Notes: generated by a model not told the origin, from the letters alone. A stretch of 64,000 bases of DNA from Gillisella vitis (GCF_014204625.1 NZ_JACHLU010000005.1:62001-126000); one strand, 5' to 3'; numbered from the stretch's first letter, positions 1 to 9,781 are shown. Numbers and translations: made by a program.

Positions 1-1
1 C

Positions 2-3000
2 CTCTCTACCGATCAGATTGCAGCCATGAGCAGCCGTGCCATTGCTGCCCTGACAACCGAGCAGATCAGCGCACTATCCACCGAACAGGTTGCCGCCCTG
101 AATACATCCGCTGTTGCACGTCTGACGACAGCACAGATTGCAGCGCTCAGCACCGGTCAAATTGCGGCTTTCACCACCAGCCAGATTGCAGTGCTCACCG
201 CGTCGCAAGTCAGGATTTTTGAAACAGACGATGTCAGCGCGCTGTCAACCGACCAGATTGCGGCTTTCAGCACCAGCGGCATCGCCGCCTTCTCTGTTGA
301 GCTTATCGGCACGTTCACCACCAGCCAGGCAGAGGCCTTGAGCGAAACCCAGGTCAAGGTGCTCAATTCGTCACAACTCGCAGCTCTCGACACAGACGAT
401 ATTGCAAGTTTTTCGACTGCTGACATGGCGGCCATCACCAACAACGCCATCATGGGCCTGTCAACCAGCACCATTGCGCAACTGTCCAATGAGCAGATTG
501 CCGCTTTGAGCACCAGTGCGGTGGCCCGCCTGACCACAGATCAGATCAATGCGCTCAGCACCGATCAGGTCGCCGCCCTCACAACCTTGCAGGTTTCCGT
601 GCTGACATCGTCGCAGGTGGCAGCCCTGAGCACGACGAATATTGCCACTCTCAGCACCGATCAGATTGCAGTTTTGGCCACAAGAGCCGTAAGCGGATTA
701 AGCACAGATCAGGTCGGCACCCTGTCCGTTGATCAGGTTGAAGCCCTGACGACAAGTCAGGTGGCTGCTCTCAGCTCGACGCAATTGGCAATCCTGGGCA
801 CCGATGACATTGCGACGTTCTCGACGGCAGACATGGCAGCCATCAGCCGAAATGGCATAACGGGGCTGACATCGGATGTTATCACAGCCCTGACGACAGA
901 GCAGGTCGCCGCCTTGAGCACTGCGGCCACGACCCGTTTGACGACAAGCCAGCTCGAAGCCATGAGCACCGATCAGGTGGAAGCCCTCACATCGGCGCAA
1001 ATTGCCGTGCTGAGTTCCGCACAGCTCGCGGCACTCGATGCCAATGATGTTGAAACATTTTCGACAGCAGAAATCGCCGCCATCACCAATCAGGCCGTGA
1101 CAGGTTTGACAACGGCGGCCATTGCCGCACTGTCTACGGATCAAATTGCCGCCCTTGCCACTGGTGCCATCAGCCGTTTGAAGACCAGCCAGATTGCCGT
1201 GTTCAGCACGGCGCAGGTCGAGGCCCTGAGCTCACTGCAAATCGCAGCCCTCAGCTCTGCCCAGGTTGCCACTCTGGACGCTGATGATCTGGATACCTTC
1301 ACAACAGCAGAAATTGCAGCTCTCTCGTCCAGCGCCGCGCGTGGACTGTCCACAGACGTCATCGCCGTGTTTTCGACCACGCAGATCGCCGCCCTGTCAA
1401 CTGCCGCCATTTCAACCCTGACCACCTTACAGGTTGCCACACTTGATGCGACACAGATTGCGGCACTGTCAACGGCTCAAATTGCAGCCCTTCGTGCCTC
1501 ACAATCGTCATCCTTGAACACCGATGATGTAACAGCATTGTCAACCAGCCAGATTGCGGCCATGAGCACGGGGGCGATTGCGCGTCTGACCACCGATCAG
1601 ATCCTCGCCTTGAGCACAGACCAGGTTGCGGCCCTCACATCAGTACAGATTGCGGCTCTTAGCTCGGGTCAGCTGGCGGCCATGGATACGGATGATATTG
1701 CAACTTTTACCACCAGTGAGATGGCCGCAATCAAGAACAGCTCCATCACCGGCTTGACGCTGGATGTGATTGCCGAGCTGACAACCGCGCAGATCGCCGC
1801 GCTGAGCACAAGCGCTGTGGCACGCTTGACGACAATCCAGATCGACACTCTCAGCGTCGATCAGGTTGCAGCGTTCACAACCAAGCAGGTTGCTGCCATC
1901 ACGGCGGCCCAGGCTTATGTCCTGGGAACAGACGATGTGGCCGTCCTGAGCACAGATCAGATTGCGGCCCTCAGCACCAGCGCTATCGCGCGTATGCAAA
2001 CCGATCTGATAGACGCGTTGTCAACGGCTCAGGTCGAAGTCTTGTCTTCGACCCAAATCGCTGCACTCACTTCTGCACAAATATCGGTTCTGGATGCGGC
2101 AGGCATGGCCACGTTTTCAACAGCCGAAATCGCCGCAATCCGCACCAGCAGCATCATTGGGTTGCCTGCCGACGTTATCGCAAGTCTCACGACAAACCAG
2201 ATTGCCGCATTGACCACGGCTGCTGTCGCACGCCTCACAACAGAGCAGATAACGGCCCTGTCGTCCAGCCAGGTGGGTGCCCTGACATCAACGCAGGTTG
2301 CCGTGCTCACCTCTGCGCAAATGGCAGCGCTCGGCACGGATGATATTGCCACATTTTCAACGGCTGATATGGCAGCCATTACCTACAGTGCCGTCACCGG
2401 CTTGACTGTCGATGCCGTGGCAGCCCTGTCAACGGCTCAATTGGCAGCCATGAGCACAAAAGCCGTCGCTTATCTGACAACCAAGCAGATAGATGCTCTC
2501 ACCCCGGATCAAATTGCAAGTTTTACCACAAAGCAGATCGCTGTCTTGAATTCCAAAGACATCGCTGTCATGGTCACTGAAGACATTGCAGCTCTGACAA
2601 CCGCCCAGATTGCTGCATTGAGTACGAATGCCATTACGGGGTTAACTACCGCGCATATCGACACGTTATCCTCGGATCAATTCGTTGCGCTGACGTCGAC
2701 ACAGTTCTATGCGCTCAGTTCGACACAACTGTCCGTCATTGAGCCTGATGACATCGAAAATTTCTCAACCAAAGACATCTCGAAGATCAGTCCGACTGCT
2801 GTATCGAGCTTACGAACCGATGTTATTGCAGCCCTGACCACCGAACAAATTGCAGCTTTAAGCGTCAGTACCGTGGCAAAACTGACAACTGACCAGATCG
2901 AAGCCTTGTCGACCAGTCAGGTTGAAGCTCTGACCTCGAAACAGGTTGCCTATCTTACCACAACCCAGCTCGCGGCATTGGGAACGGAAGATGTCGCAAC

Positions 3001-6000
3001 CTTCTCGACGGCTGATATAGCCGCGATCAATGCCAGCATTTCAGGGCTATCCACTGACGTGATTGCGGCATTGTCCTCCGATCAGATTGTCGCTCTGGCC
3101 ACCCGCGCCATCTCAAAACTGTCGACAGACCAGATCGATGCACTCAGCACAGATCAGGTCACCCATCTGGGCACACTACAAATATCGCTGCTCACCTCCG
3201 CTCAGGTGGCAGCGATGACCACCGACAACATCGCAATCCTGTCATCGGCCCAACTTGCCGCCATGAGTTCAAGCGGCGTTCTGGGGCTGACTGCCGACCA
3301 GATCGACATTCTCAGTTCAGAGCAGATTGCAACACTGACAACCAAGCAAATCGCAGCCCTGAAATCAGACCAGGTTGCAGCCCTCACCACCAGCAGCATC
3401 GCGGCTCTGTCCACCACCCAAATTGCCGCGCTGGGAACGAAGGGCGTTGTGGGACTGTCGAGCACCCAGATCAGCACACTCAGCACCGATCAGATCGCCG
3501 CTTTGACCGCGGCGGCTATTGCGCGACTGACAACAGACCAGATCGACGCTCTCAGCACGGACCAGGTTAGCAGTTTGAAAACAGAGCAGGCTGCTGCACT
3601 GACCTCAACGCAGATTGCCGCATTGACCACATATGATGTCGCGGCCTTGAGCACCGCACAGGTGGCCGTCTTAAGTCTGTCTGGCATCAAAGGCTTGACT
3701 GACGATCAGATGGCGGTTCTCAGCTCCGCACAGCTCGCGGCAATGGATACCACACAGATCGCCGCATTCAGTTCGACCCAGGTCGCTGCCCTGACAACAA
3801 CCAGCATTGCGGCTTTAACGACCACCCAGATCGCAACCCTCAGCACTGCCGGTATCACCGGACTGTCGACCAACCAGATCAATGCCCTCACCTCAGATCA
3901 GCTTGAAGCTTTGACAACCAAGCAGATAGCGGCTCTCAGTTCGACACAGGTTGGTGCGCTTGAAACCGATGATATAGCGACATTTTCAACAAGCGATATT
4001 GCAGCAATTGCATCAGCAGCCGTACCAGGCCTATCCACTGGAGTGCTTGCATCTCTGACGTCAACACAAATTTCCGCTCTGAGCACGACCGGCATTGCCG
4101 GGCTGACGACCAAACAGGTCGACAGCCTGAGCGCGGATCAGATTTCTGCCTTGACCACCAAGCAGGTTGCAGCACTCAACTCGGACCAGATTGCCGCCCT
4201 TGGCACGGATGACATCACGGCGATGTCCACCGACCAGATTACCGCTCTGAGTACCGGTGGAATTGCCGGTCTATCCACCAAGCAGGTCGATGCCATGAGC
4301 ACCGCTCAGGCCGAAGCATTGGCCTCTGCGCAGGTTGCAGCATTGAGCTCGTCGCAAATCGCAGCTCTGAGCACGGATGATCTGCAACAATTCTCAACAG
4401 ATGACATCGCCGCGATCACAACTGGCGCAATTGCAGGTCTCACCACAGCCCTGATTGCGGCCCTTTCCACGGCGCAGGTTGCGGCTTTAAGCAGCGACAG
4501 CATTGCGCAACTGAGTACAAAACAGATAAGTGCCTTGAGCTCCGATCAGCTGGCCGCTCTCTCAACCAAGCAGGTCAGCGCACTGACCGCCGCACAACTG
4601 GCAGCTCTCGACATAAACAGCGTTGCCGGTTTATCAACCAAGGATATTGCCGCCATCAGTTCAGGCATGATCGGCGAGCTTTCCACGGCCGTCATTGCGG
4701 CACTGTCAACCGATCAGATCGCGGCATTAAGCACCTCCGGCATCAGCGGATTGACCACCAAGCAATTGGACGCTCTGACATCAGCACAGGTCGAAGCCCT
4801 TTCGACCAAACAGATTTCGGTTTTAAGTTCAACGCAGATCGCCGCATTGCGGACAGGCAATGTTGCCGTACTTTCAAGCCAACAGGTTGAAGCCCTCAGC
4901 GCAAGCGCTATTGCGGGCCTGTCCACGGCCCAGATCAATACATTAAGCACGGCACAGTTCGCAGCAATGACAACCACTCAGGTGGCAGCACTGACATCTA
5001 AACAGATGGCGGTTCTGGATACAGCAGATCTTGCAGCATTTTCGACGGCCAATATTGCTGCCATCAGTGCAGGTTCCATCACAGCATTGGAAACCAGCGT
5101 CATTGCACAACTGTCCAACGATCAGATTGCCGCGCTGACCACGACCGGTATCAGTGGACTGACCACAAAACAGGTAACAGCTCTGACCTCCAGTCAGATC
5201 ACAGCCCTGTCTTCCAATCAGGTGGCAGCGTTGAGTTCTACTCAGGTAAGTGCTTTAGAAACGGGCGATCTTGCGGCCTTTACCGAAGAGCAGATCGAAG
5301 CCCTGAGCACAGGCGGCATCTCCGGGCTGTCAACCACCCAGATCAACGCATTGAGTACAGACCAGCTTGTGGCGCTGACGACAACACAGATTGCTGTGCT
5401 GACATCTCGCCAGACTGCAATGCTGCAAACAGATGATCTGGCAGCGCTCTCAACGGACAGCATTGCCGCCCTCAGCACCAATGCCGTATCTGGCTTGGCA
5501 ACAGACGTTATTGCCGAGCTGACCAGCGAACAGATCGCAGCCCTCAGCTCAGAAAGTGTTGCTGCTCTGTCAACAAAGCAGATTGCCGCTCTGACAACAG
5601 AGCAGATCAGCGGCCTGTCCACGACACAGGTCAGCGCGCTGACATCCAAGCAGGTCGAGGCTTTGGCAACCGACCGCATTGAAGCGCTCTCCACCGCACA
5701 GATTGCGGCCCTCAGTACCAACGGCATTGAAGGGCTGACAACCGCAGGCCTTGCTTCTTTGACCACCGATCAGGTGGAGGCACTGACAGCGCTTCAGGTT
5801 TCCGCCTTGAGCTCGACCCAGATCGCTGTTCTTGATGCCGACGATCTGGCAACATTTACAACCGCAGACATCGCAGCGCTCACCTCCAGCACGCTGGCAG
5901 GCTTGCCCACAGCGCTCATCGCAGCGCTGACAGCCGATCAGATTTCTGTCTTGAGCACAGCCAGCATCGGCAGCCTGTCAACGGCCCAGATGGCCGCATT

Positions 6001-8782
6001 GAGCACGACACAGATTGCCGCACTGGAAACAGATCAGATCAACGCGCTGACATCCAAGCAGCTCGCGGTTCTGACCACAGACAACATCGCGGCCCTTTCG
6101 ACAGGCAGCATTGCGGCCATCAATGCCGATGCAATCGTCGGCTTGTCCAGCACCGCAATTGCAGCGCTTTCCTCTGAACAAATCAAAGCCTTGACCACAG
6201 CCAGCATTGCCGGACTGTCTACCAAGCAGATCGCAGCCCTGGAAACTGCTCAGGTCAGCGCATTCTCGACAAGTCAGATCGGGGCACTCAGCTCCGCGCA
6301 GGTTGCAGCGCTGGATGTTGCCGACATCGCAATTCTGGATCAGGATCAGATCGAAGCCATAAGCACGGCGGGCATCATTGGCCTGTCTACGGATCAGGTG
6401 AATGTGTTGTCCACCGACCAAATTGGCGCGTTGTCAACTCAGCAGATCAGCGCCCTCACCTCCAAGCAGCTTGCTGCTCTGGATACCGAGGACATCAGTG
6501 CATTCTCAAGCACCGACATGGCTGCAATCAATGCAAGTGCCATAACCGGACTGTCAACGGAGGTCATTGCCTCATTAACAACCGAGCAAGTCGCCTCGTT
6601 GAGCACGGCAGGAATTGAAGGGCTCACCACCAGCCAGATTGACGCCTTGAGCATGGCGCAGGTTGGCGCGCTGGCCACCGAACAGGTCAGTGCACTGACA
6701 TCCAAGCAGGTTGCGGTTCTGGGCAGCGATGATATTGCCATCCTCACAACCAAGCAGATCGCCGCACTCAGCACAGCTGGCATCAAAGGCCTGACCACAG
6801 ACAATGTTTCTACCTTGAGTACGGCTCAGGTCGAAGCCCTTTCCTCTGAACAGATCGCTGTCTTGACATCGACACAGATTGCAATGCTGGGGGCTGACGA
6901 TCTGGAGGCCTTCTCGACCGCAGACATTGCTGCCATCAGCTCAAGTGCGATTGCAGGATTGTCGACAGACACGATCGCGGCCTTTACCACGGAACAGATT
7001 GCCGCCTTGGGAACAAGCAGTATCGCAGCTTTTTCCACCGACCAGATCAATGCATTGACCACAGACAGCATTGCGGTGCTGTCCACCAGTCAGATTGCGG
7101 CGCTGACATCCAAACAGGTTTCTGCCCTCGGTACCGACGATATTGTGGCACTCTCAACCAATCAGATTGCAGCCTTGAGCTCCACCAGCGTCAAGGGTCT
7201 GTCAACCGATCACATCGAGGCGTTGAGTGTTTATCAGGCCGAGGCACTCAGCTCCAGCCAGATTGCCATGCTGGATTCGGCACAGATTGCCATGCTTGGC
7301 ACCGATGATCTGGATGCATTCTCATCGTCTGACCTCGCCGCAATCAGCTCCACCGCGATAGCCGGACTATCGACGGACACAATTGCAGCTTTGACCACAG
7401 AGCAGATTGCCGCCCTTGGCACAGCAGGCATTGCCGGACTGTCCACAGACCAGATCAATGCCATGGCCTCGGACCAGATCGAAGCCTTGACCACCACCCA
7501 GATTGCCGCTCTCAGTTCAAAGCAGATTGCAGTCCTCGATTCTGAAGACCTCAAGGCTTTTTCAACGGCCGACATCGCGGCGATCAATCTGGAAGCCAGC
7601 GTCGGTCTGTCCACATCCGCTCTCTCGGCCTTCACCACAGAACAGATTGCAGCGCTCAGCTCCAAAGCAATCTCGGGCCTGTCCTCGACACAGCTGAATG
7701 CCTTGAGTTCAGATCAGATTGATGCCCTCTCGACCTCCCAGATCAGCGGGCTGACCTCCAAACAGGTCACGACCCTGACTACGGACGTGCTTGCCGCACT
7801 CTCGACCGAACAGATTGCGGCCATGAGCACCAGTGGCATCGCCGGATTGACAAGCACTCAGGTCTCGGCTTTGAGCCTTGAGCAGATCACGGCAATGTCC
7901 AGCAGCCAGCTTGCCGCCCTCAGCTCTGATGCCGTTGTCGGCTTGAGCGCCGAAGATCTCGAAGCCTTCTCGACCGCAGACCTTGCAGCCCTCAGTTCTG
8001 AAGGTATTGCAGGATTGCCAACCGCATTTATTGCCGCCCTCTCGACCGCTGAACTGGCTTCGCTCAGCACCGAAAATGTCAAGGGCCTCACCAGTGCGCA
8101 GATTGCGGCCTTGAGCGCCGACCAGATCGATGCCTTTTCCACCGATCAGATTGTCGCCCTGAGTGCGAGTGCTCTGGCGGGCATGTCCGTGGAGGATATG
8201 GATACCTTCACCATTGATGAACTCAAGCTGATCAGTTCATCGGCCATCCAGGGCCTGTCCACGGCCGTCATCGCGTCGCTTTCAACCACCGAAGTGGCCG
8301 CGCTGACAACCTATCAGATCGGCAATCTGACCTATAATCAGGTCGCTGCCATGAGCACCGCCCAGATTGCCGCGCTGTCAACAGCCCAGCTTGGTGCCCT
8401 GAACGGCATTCAGGCCGCCGCCTTGGGCACCGATGATATTGCCCTGCTGTCCACCGATCAGATTGTACTTTTGAGCACAAGCGCAATCTCCGGCTTGAGC
8501 ACAAGGGTCATTGCATCGCTGACCACCGATCAGGCCGAAGCCCTGACATCAGGTCAGGTCGCAGCCCTGACATCGGCGCAGGTGGCAGCCTTGACAACGG
8601 AAGAACTGGCAACCTTCTCGACTGAAGACATTGCCTCGTTCAACTCAACCGGCATTGCGGGCCTGTCAACTGATGACATCAGCAAGCTTTCCAGCGAACA
8701 GCTGGGCACATTGATGGAATCACAAATGGGCTCTCTCAGCCCCGACCAGATTGCAGCCGTTATTTCGGCCTATCTGGCTTGA
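2..8782 (+). CDS. Giant Ser/Thr-rich octapeptide-repeat protein (5' end outside window)
   Basis: The reading frame is open from the first bases of the window, and the repeat continues upstream of the first ATG (position 26), so that ATG is internal and the gene is 5'-truncated. About 2926 residues are visible, nearly all octads of the type L-[ST]-[TS]-x-[QDE]-[IVL]-x-[AG], for example LSTDQIAA. Every seventh or tenth octad carries an Asp-Asp variant such as LGTDDIAT. I see no Cys or Trp, and acidic residues clearly outnumber basic ones. The chain ends in the repeat (last residues VISAYLA) with no recognisable anchor, autotransporter barrel or RTX nonapeptides. Codons differ between copies while the protein pattern is kept, which argues for a selected product. 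The family is unknown to me; a surface or secreted fibrous protein is the natural guess. Signal and anchoring domains, if any, lie upstream of the window. Confidence 0.85.
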   Translation, partial: LSTDQIAAMSSRAIAALTTEQISALSTEQVAALNTSAVARLTTAQIAALSTGQIAAFTTSQIAVLTASQVRIFETDDVSALSTDQIAAFSTSGIAAFSVELIGTFTTSQAEALSETQVKVLNSSQLAALDTDDIASFSTADMAAITNNAIMGLSTSTIAQLSNEQIAALSTSAVARLTTDQINALSTDQVAALTTLQVSVLTSSQVAALSTTNIATLSTDQIAVLATRAVSGLSTDQVGTLSVDQVEALTTSQVAALSSTQLAILGTDDIATFSTADMAAISRNGITGLTSDVITALTTEQVAALSTAATTRLTTSQLEAMSTDQVEALTSAQIAVLSSAQLAALDANDVETFSTAEIAAITNQAVTGLTTAAIAALSTDQIAALATGAISRLKTSQIAVFSTAQVEALSSLQIAALSSAQVATLDADDLDTFTTAEIAALSSSAARGLSTDVIAVFSTTQIAALSTAAISTLTTLQVATLDATQIAALSTAQIAALRASQSSSLNTDDVTALSTSQIAAMSTGAIARLTTDQILALSTDQVAALTSVQIAALSSGQLAAMDTDDIATFTTSEMAAIKNSSITGLTLDVIAELTTAQIAALSTSAVARLTTIQIDTLSVDQVAAFTTKQVAAITAAQAYVLGTDDVAVLSTDQIAALSTSAIARMQTDLIDALSTAQVEVLSSTQIAALTSAQISVLDAAGMATFSTAEIAAIRTSSIIGLPADVIASLTTNQIAALTTAAVARLTTEQITALSSSQVGALTSTQVAVLTSAQMAALGTDDIATFSTADMAAITYSAVTGLTVDAVAALSTAQLAAMSTKAVAYLTTKQIDALTPDQIASFTTKQIAVLNSKDIAVMVTEDIAALTTAQIAALSTNAITGLTTAHIDTLSSDQFVALTSTQFYALSSTQLSVIEPDDIENFSTKDISKISPTAVSSLRTDVIAALTTEQIAALSVSTVAKLTTDQIEALSTSQVEALTSKQVAYLTTTQLAALGTEDVATFSTADIAAINASISGLSTDVIAALSSDQIVALATRAISKLSTDQIDALSTDQVTHLGTLQISLLTSAQVAAMTTDNIAILSSAQLAAMSSSGVLGLTADQIDILSSEQIATLTTKQIAALKSDQVAALTTSSIAALSTTQIAALGTKGVVGLSSTQISTLSTDQIAALTAAAIARLTTDQIDALSTDQVSSLKTEQAAALTSTQIAALTTYDVAALSTAQVAVLSLSGIKGLTDDQMAVLSSAQLAAMDTTQIAAFSSTQVAALTTTSIAALTTTQIATLSTAGITGLSTNQINALTSDQLEALTTKQIAALSSTQVGALETDDIATFSTSDIAAIASAAVPGLSTGVLASLTSTQISALSTTGIAGLTTKQVDSLSADQISALTTKQVAALNSDQIAALGTDDITAMSTDQITALSTGGIAGLSTKQVDAMSTAQAEALASAQVAALSSSQIAALSTDDLQQFSTDDIAAITTGAIAGLTTALIAALSTAQVAALSSDSIAQLSTKQISALSSDQLAALSTKQVSALTAAQLAALDINSVAGLSTKDIAAISSGMIGELSTAVIAALSTDQIAALSTSGISGLTTKQLDALTSAQVEALSTKQISVLSSTQIAALRTGNVAVLSSQQVEALSASAIAGLSTAQINTLSTAQFAAMTTTQVAALTSKQMAVLDTADLAAFSTANIAAISAGSITALETSVIAQLSNDQIAALTTTGISGLTTKQVTALTSSQITALSSNQVAALSSTQVSALETGDLAAFTEEQIEALSTGGISGLSTTQINALSTDQLVALTTTQIAVLTSRQTAMLQTDDLAALSTDSIAALSTNAVSGLATDVIAELTSEQIAALSSESVAALSTKQIAALTTEQISGLSTTQVSALTSKQVEALATDRIEALSTAQIAALSTNGIEGLTTAGLASLTTDQVEALTALQVSALSSTQIAVLDADDLATFTTADIAALTSSTLAGLPTALIAALTADQISVLSTASIGSLSTAQMAALSTTQIAALETDQINALTSKQLAVLTTDNIAALSTGSIAAINADAIVGLSSTAIAALSSEQIKALTTASIAGLSTKQIAALETAQVSAFSTSQIGALSSAQVAALDVADIAILDQDQIEAISTAGIIGLSTDQVNVLSTDQIGALSTQQISALTSKQLAALDTEDISAFSSTDMAAINASAITGLSTEVIASLTTEQVASLSTAGIEGLTTSQIDALSMAQVGALATEQVSALTSKQVAVLGSDDIAILTTKQIAALSTAGIKGLTTDNVSTLSTAQVEALSSEQIAVLTSTQIAMLGADDLEAFSTADIAAISSSAIAGLSTDTIAAFTTEQIAALGTSSIAAFSTDQINALTTDSIAVLSTSQIAALTSKQVSALGTDDIVALSTNQIAALSSTSVKGLSTDHIEALSVYQAEALSSSQIAMLDSAQIAMLGTDDLDAFSSSDLAAISSTAIAGLSTDTIAALTTEQIAALGTAGIAGLSTDQINAMASDQIEALTTTQIAALSSKQIAVLDSEDLKAFSTADIAAINLEASVGLSTSALSAFTTEQIAALSSKAISGLSSTQLNALSSDQIDALSTSQISGLTSKQVTTLTTDVLAALSTEQIAAMSTSGIAGLTSTQVSALSLEQITAMSSSQLAALSSDAVVGLSAEDLEAFSTADLAALSSEGIAGLPTAFIAALSTAELASLSTENVKGLTSAQIAALSADQIDAFSTDQIVALSASALAGMSVEDMDTFTIDELKLISSSAIQGLSTAVIASLSTTEVAALTTYQIGNLTYNQVAAMSTAQIAALSTAQLGALNGIQAAALGTDDIALLSTDQIVLLSTSAISGLSTRVIASLTTDQAEALTSGQVAALTSAQVAALTTEELATFSTEDIASFNSTGIAGLSTDDISKLSSEQLGTLMESQMGSLSPDQIAAVISAYLA

Positions 8783-8807
8783 GAACGAATGAGCAGCGTC
8801 TGACATT

Positions 8808-8846
8808 TGCATCATCACAGGTGGCAGAGCCACCTGTGATGATGCA
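8808..8846 (+). terminator. Hairpin after the giant repeat gene
   Basis: A perfect 18-bp stem (8808-8825 pairs with 8829-8846, core ACAGGTGGC/GCCACCTGT) with an AGA loop begins 25 bases after the stop codon. There is no long T-run behind it, so it may work as a stabilising 3' hairpin as much as a classical intrinsic terminator. Confidence 0.6.
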
Positions 8847-8855
8847 TAATTCGAC

Positions 8856-9126
8856 AGACTGTCAGGGTCAGATTGAACCACAACACGACGCAAACTTTTT
8901 CTTGACTGCGCCACCCCCTCATCTGGCTGCCGCCATCTTCTCCCCGTTGGGGAGAAGACACCAGGCCCACAGCACGGAGCCTGGGATTTATGGTGAGGAA
9001 ATACAAGGCTTTCCTCACCTCTCTTCTCCCCAGCGGGGAGAAGGTCCCGGCAGGGGGATGAGGGGGTAAGCGGCAGATCAAAATGTTTGCGTCGTGTACC
9101 GTGAGATTGCACCAGACAGACTGTCT
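8856..9126. repeat. RIME-like mosaic element, copy 1, with flanking inverted repeats
   Basis: The core at 8914-9066 is bounded by CCCCCTCA and TGAGGGGG and contains two hairpins with identical arms CTTCTCCCC/GGGGAGAAG (8937-8957 and 9023-9043), the hallmark of rhizobial RIME/REP-type elements. Outside it lies a perfect 13-bp inverted repeat (ACACGACGCAAAC at 8883-8895, complement at 9085-9097), and outside that are fragments of the AGACTGTC/GGTTCA palindrome family at 8856-8880 and 9112-9126. The same nesting recurs near 46.2 kb. Short open frames across this 404-bp gap are repeat read-through and not credible genes. Confidence 0.75.
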
Positions 9127-9129
9127 ATT

Positions 9130-9189
9130 CTTTTGTTTTCGTTTGTCTGATCAGAAAAACCGCGCTCCACTTTTCCCTGACAAACTCTA
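9130..9189. repeat. Dispersed element B, copy 1
   Basis: About 60 bases with the pattern TTTTCGTTTGTCTGATC, then ACCGCGCTCCACTTTTCC, ending CTGACAAACTCTAT. Related copies lie at 45019-45073, 45988-46045 (inverted) and 53494-53545. The right end contains the stop codon of the Lrp-family gene read on the other strand. Confidence 0.65.
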
Positions 9190-9654
9190 TCCGCCCACCT
9201 TTTTAGGGCGTGTCCTGAGAACATTGCGGATTGAAAAGCTCGAGTGAATCCGGGCAACCCCCGGCAGCTTGGCCAGAATTTCCTTGTGTATTCGCTCAAA
9301 ATCATGAGCGTTTTCCACCTCAAGTTTAAGAAGATAATCAGACCCGCCGGTCATCAAAAAGCATTCCTGAATTTCCGGAAATTTTCGAATGGCCGCTTCA
9401 AACCGGTTCAGGTGCTCCTCCGTCTGCCGCTCCAAAGTGATGTTGATGATAACAGCAATGCCATCCTTCTCATCCGATTGCCCAAGCAGCGCCGTATAGC
9501 CACGGATATAGCCGTCTTTTTCCAGTGCTGCTATTCTGCGCAGACATGCAGACGGCGATAGCCCCACAACCGCCGCCAGCTTTGTATTGCTCACACGCGC
9601 ATCCAGCTGCAATTGCCGCATGATGTTTCTGTCTATGGCGTCAATTCCGCTCAC
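9187..9654 (-). CDS. Lrp/AsnC-family regulator, probable activator of D-alanine catabolism
   Basis: This 155-residue protein has the Lrp layout: an N-terminal helix-turn-helix (about residues 5-60, with NTKLAAVVGLSPSACLRRI) and a C-terminal RAM ligand-binding domain (about 70-145). It is divergent from alanine racemase and D-amino acid dehydrogenase genes, the arrangement of dadR-type regulators, which sense alanine and activate their catabolic operon. The likely operator lies in the shared intergenic region. Its TAG stop falls inside dispersed element B. Family assignment is firm; the dadR role is inferred from context. Confidence 0.85.
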   Translation of the reverse strand: MSGIDAIDRNIMRQLQLDARVSNTKLAAVVGLSPSACLRRIAALEKDGYIRGYTALLGQSDEKDGIAVIINITLERQTEEHLNRFEAAIRKFPEIQECFLMTGGSDYLLKLEVENAHDFERIHKEILAKLPGVARIHSSFSIRNVLRTRPKKVGG

Positions 9655-9705
9655 GCAACAATCTCCTTATGATCTGCTTATTATTGCGCTAAAGGGCCAA
9701 AATGA

Positions 9706-9736
9706 CAATGTTTGTGCATATTTTGCGCAAACATTG
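9706..9736. promoter_or_regulatory. Dyad operator between the Lrp-type regulator and alanine racemase
   Basis: Arms CAATGTTTGTGC (9706-9717) and GCGCAAACATTG (9725-9736) are inverted repeats with one mismatch and a 7-bp A/T-rich spacer. The size and A/T-rich centre fit an Lrp/AsnC-family site, and the position, 53 bp upstream of the regulator start and 45 bp upstream of the racemase start, suits control of both promoters. Confidence 0.6.
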
Positions 9737-9781
9737 CTTCAATATTCCAATAGTCTTTCAGAAAAATCCGGGGAATATGCA

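Noticed and set aside
26..28. ATG at 26 as the real start of the giant gene
   Set aside because: The octad pattern (LSTDQIAA) continues in frame upstream to the edge of the window, and there is no ribosome site.
2..8782. CRISPR array or satellite DNA
   Set aside because: The 24-bp periodicity is at the amino-acid level; the nucleotides differ between copies, there are no spacers, and the frame stays open for 8.7 kb.
8779..9112. Short coding frames of 88-130 residues on both strands after the giant gene
   Set aside because: They run through RIME and palindrome sequence, overlap each other, and lack ribosome sites or family features.
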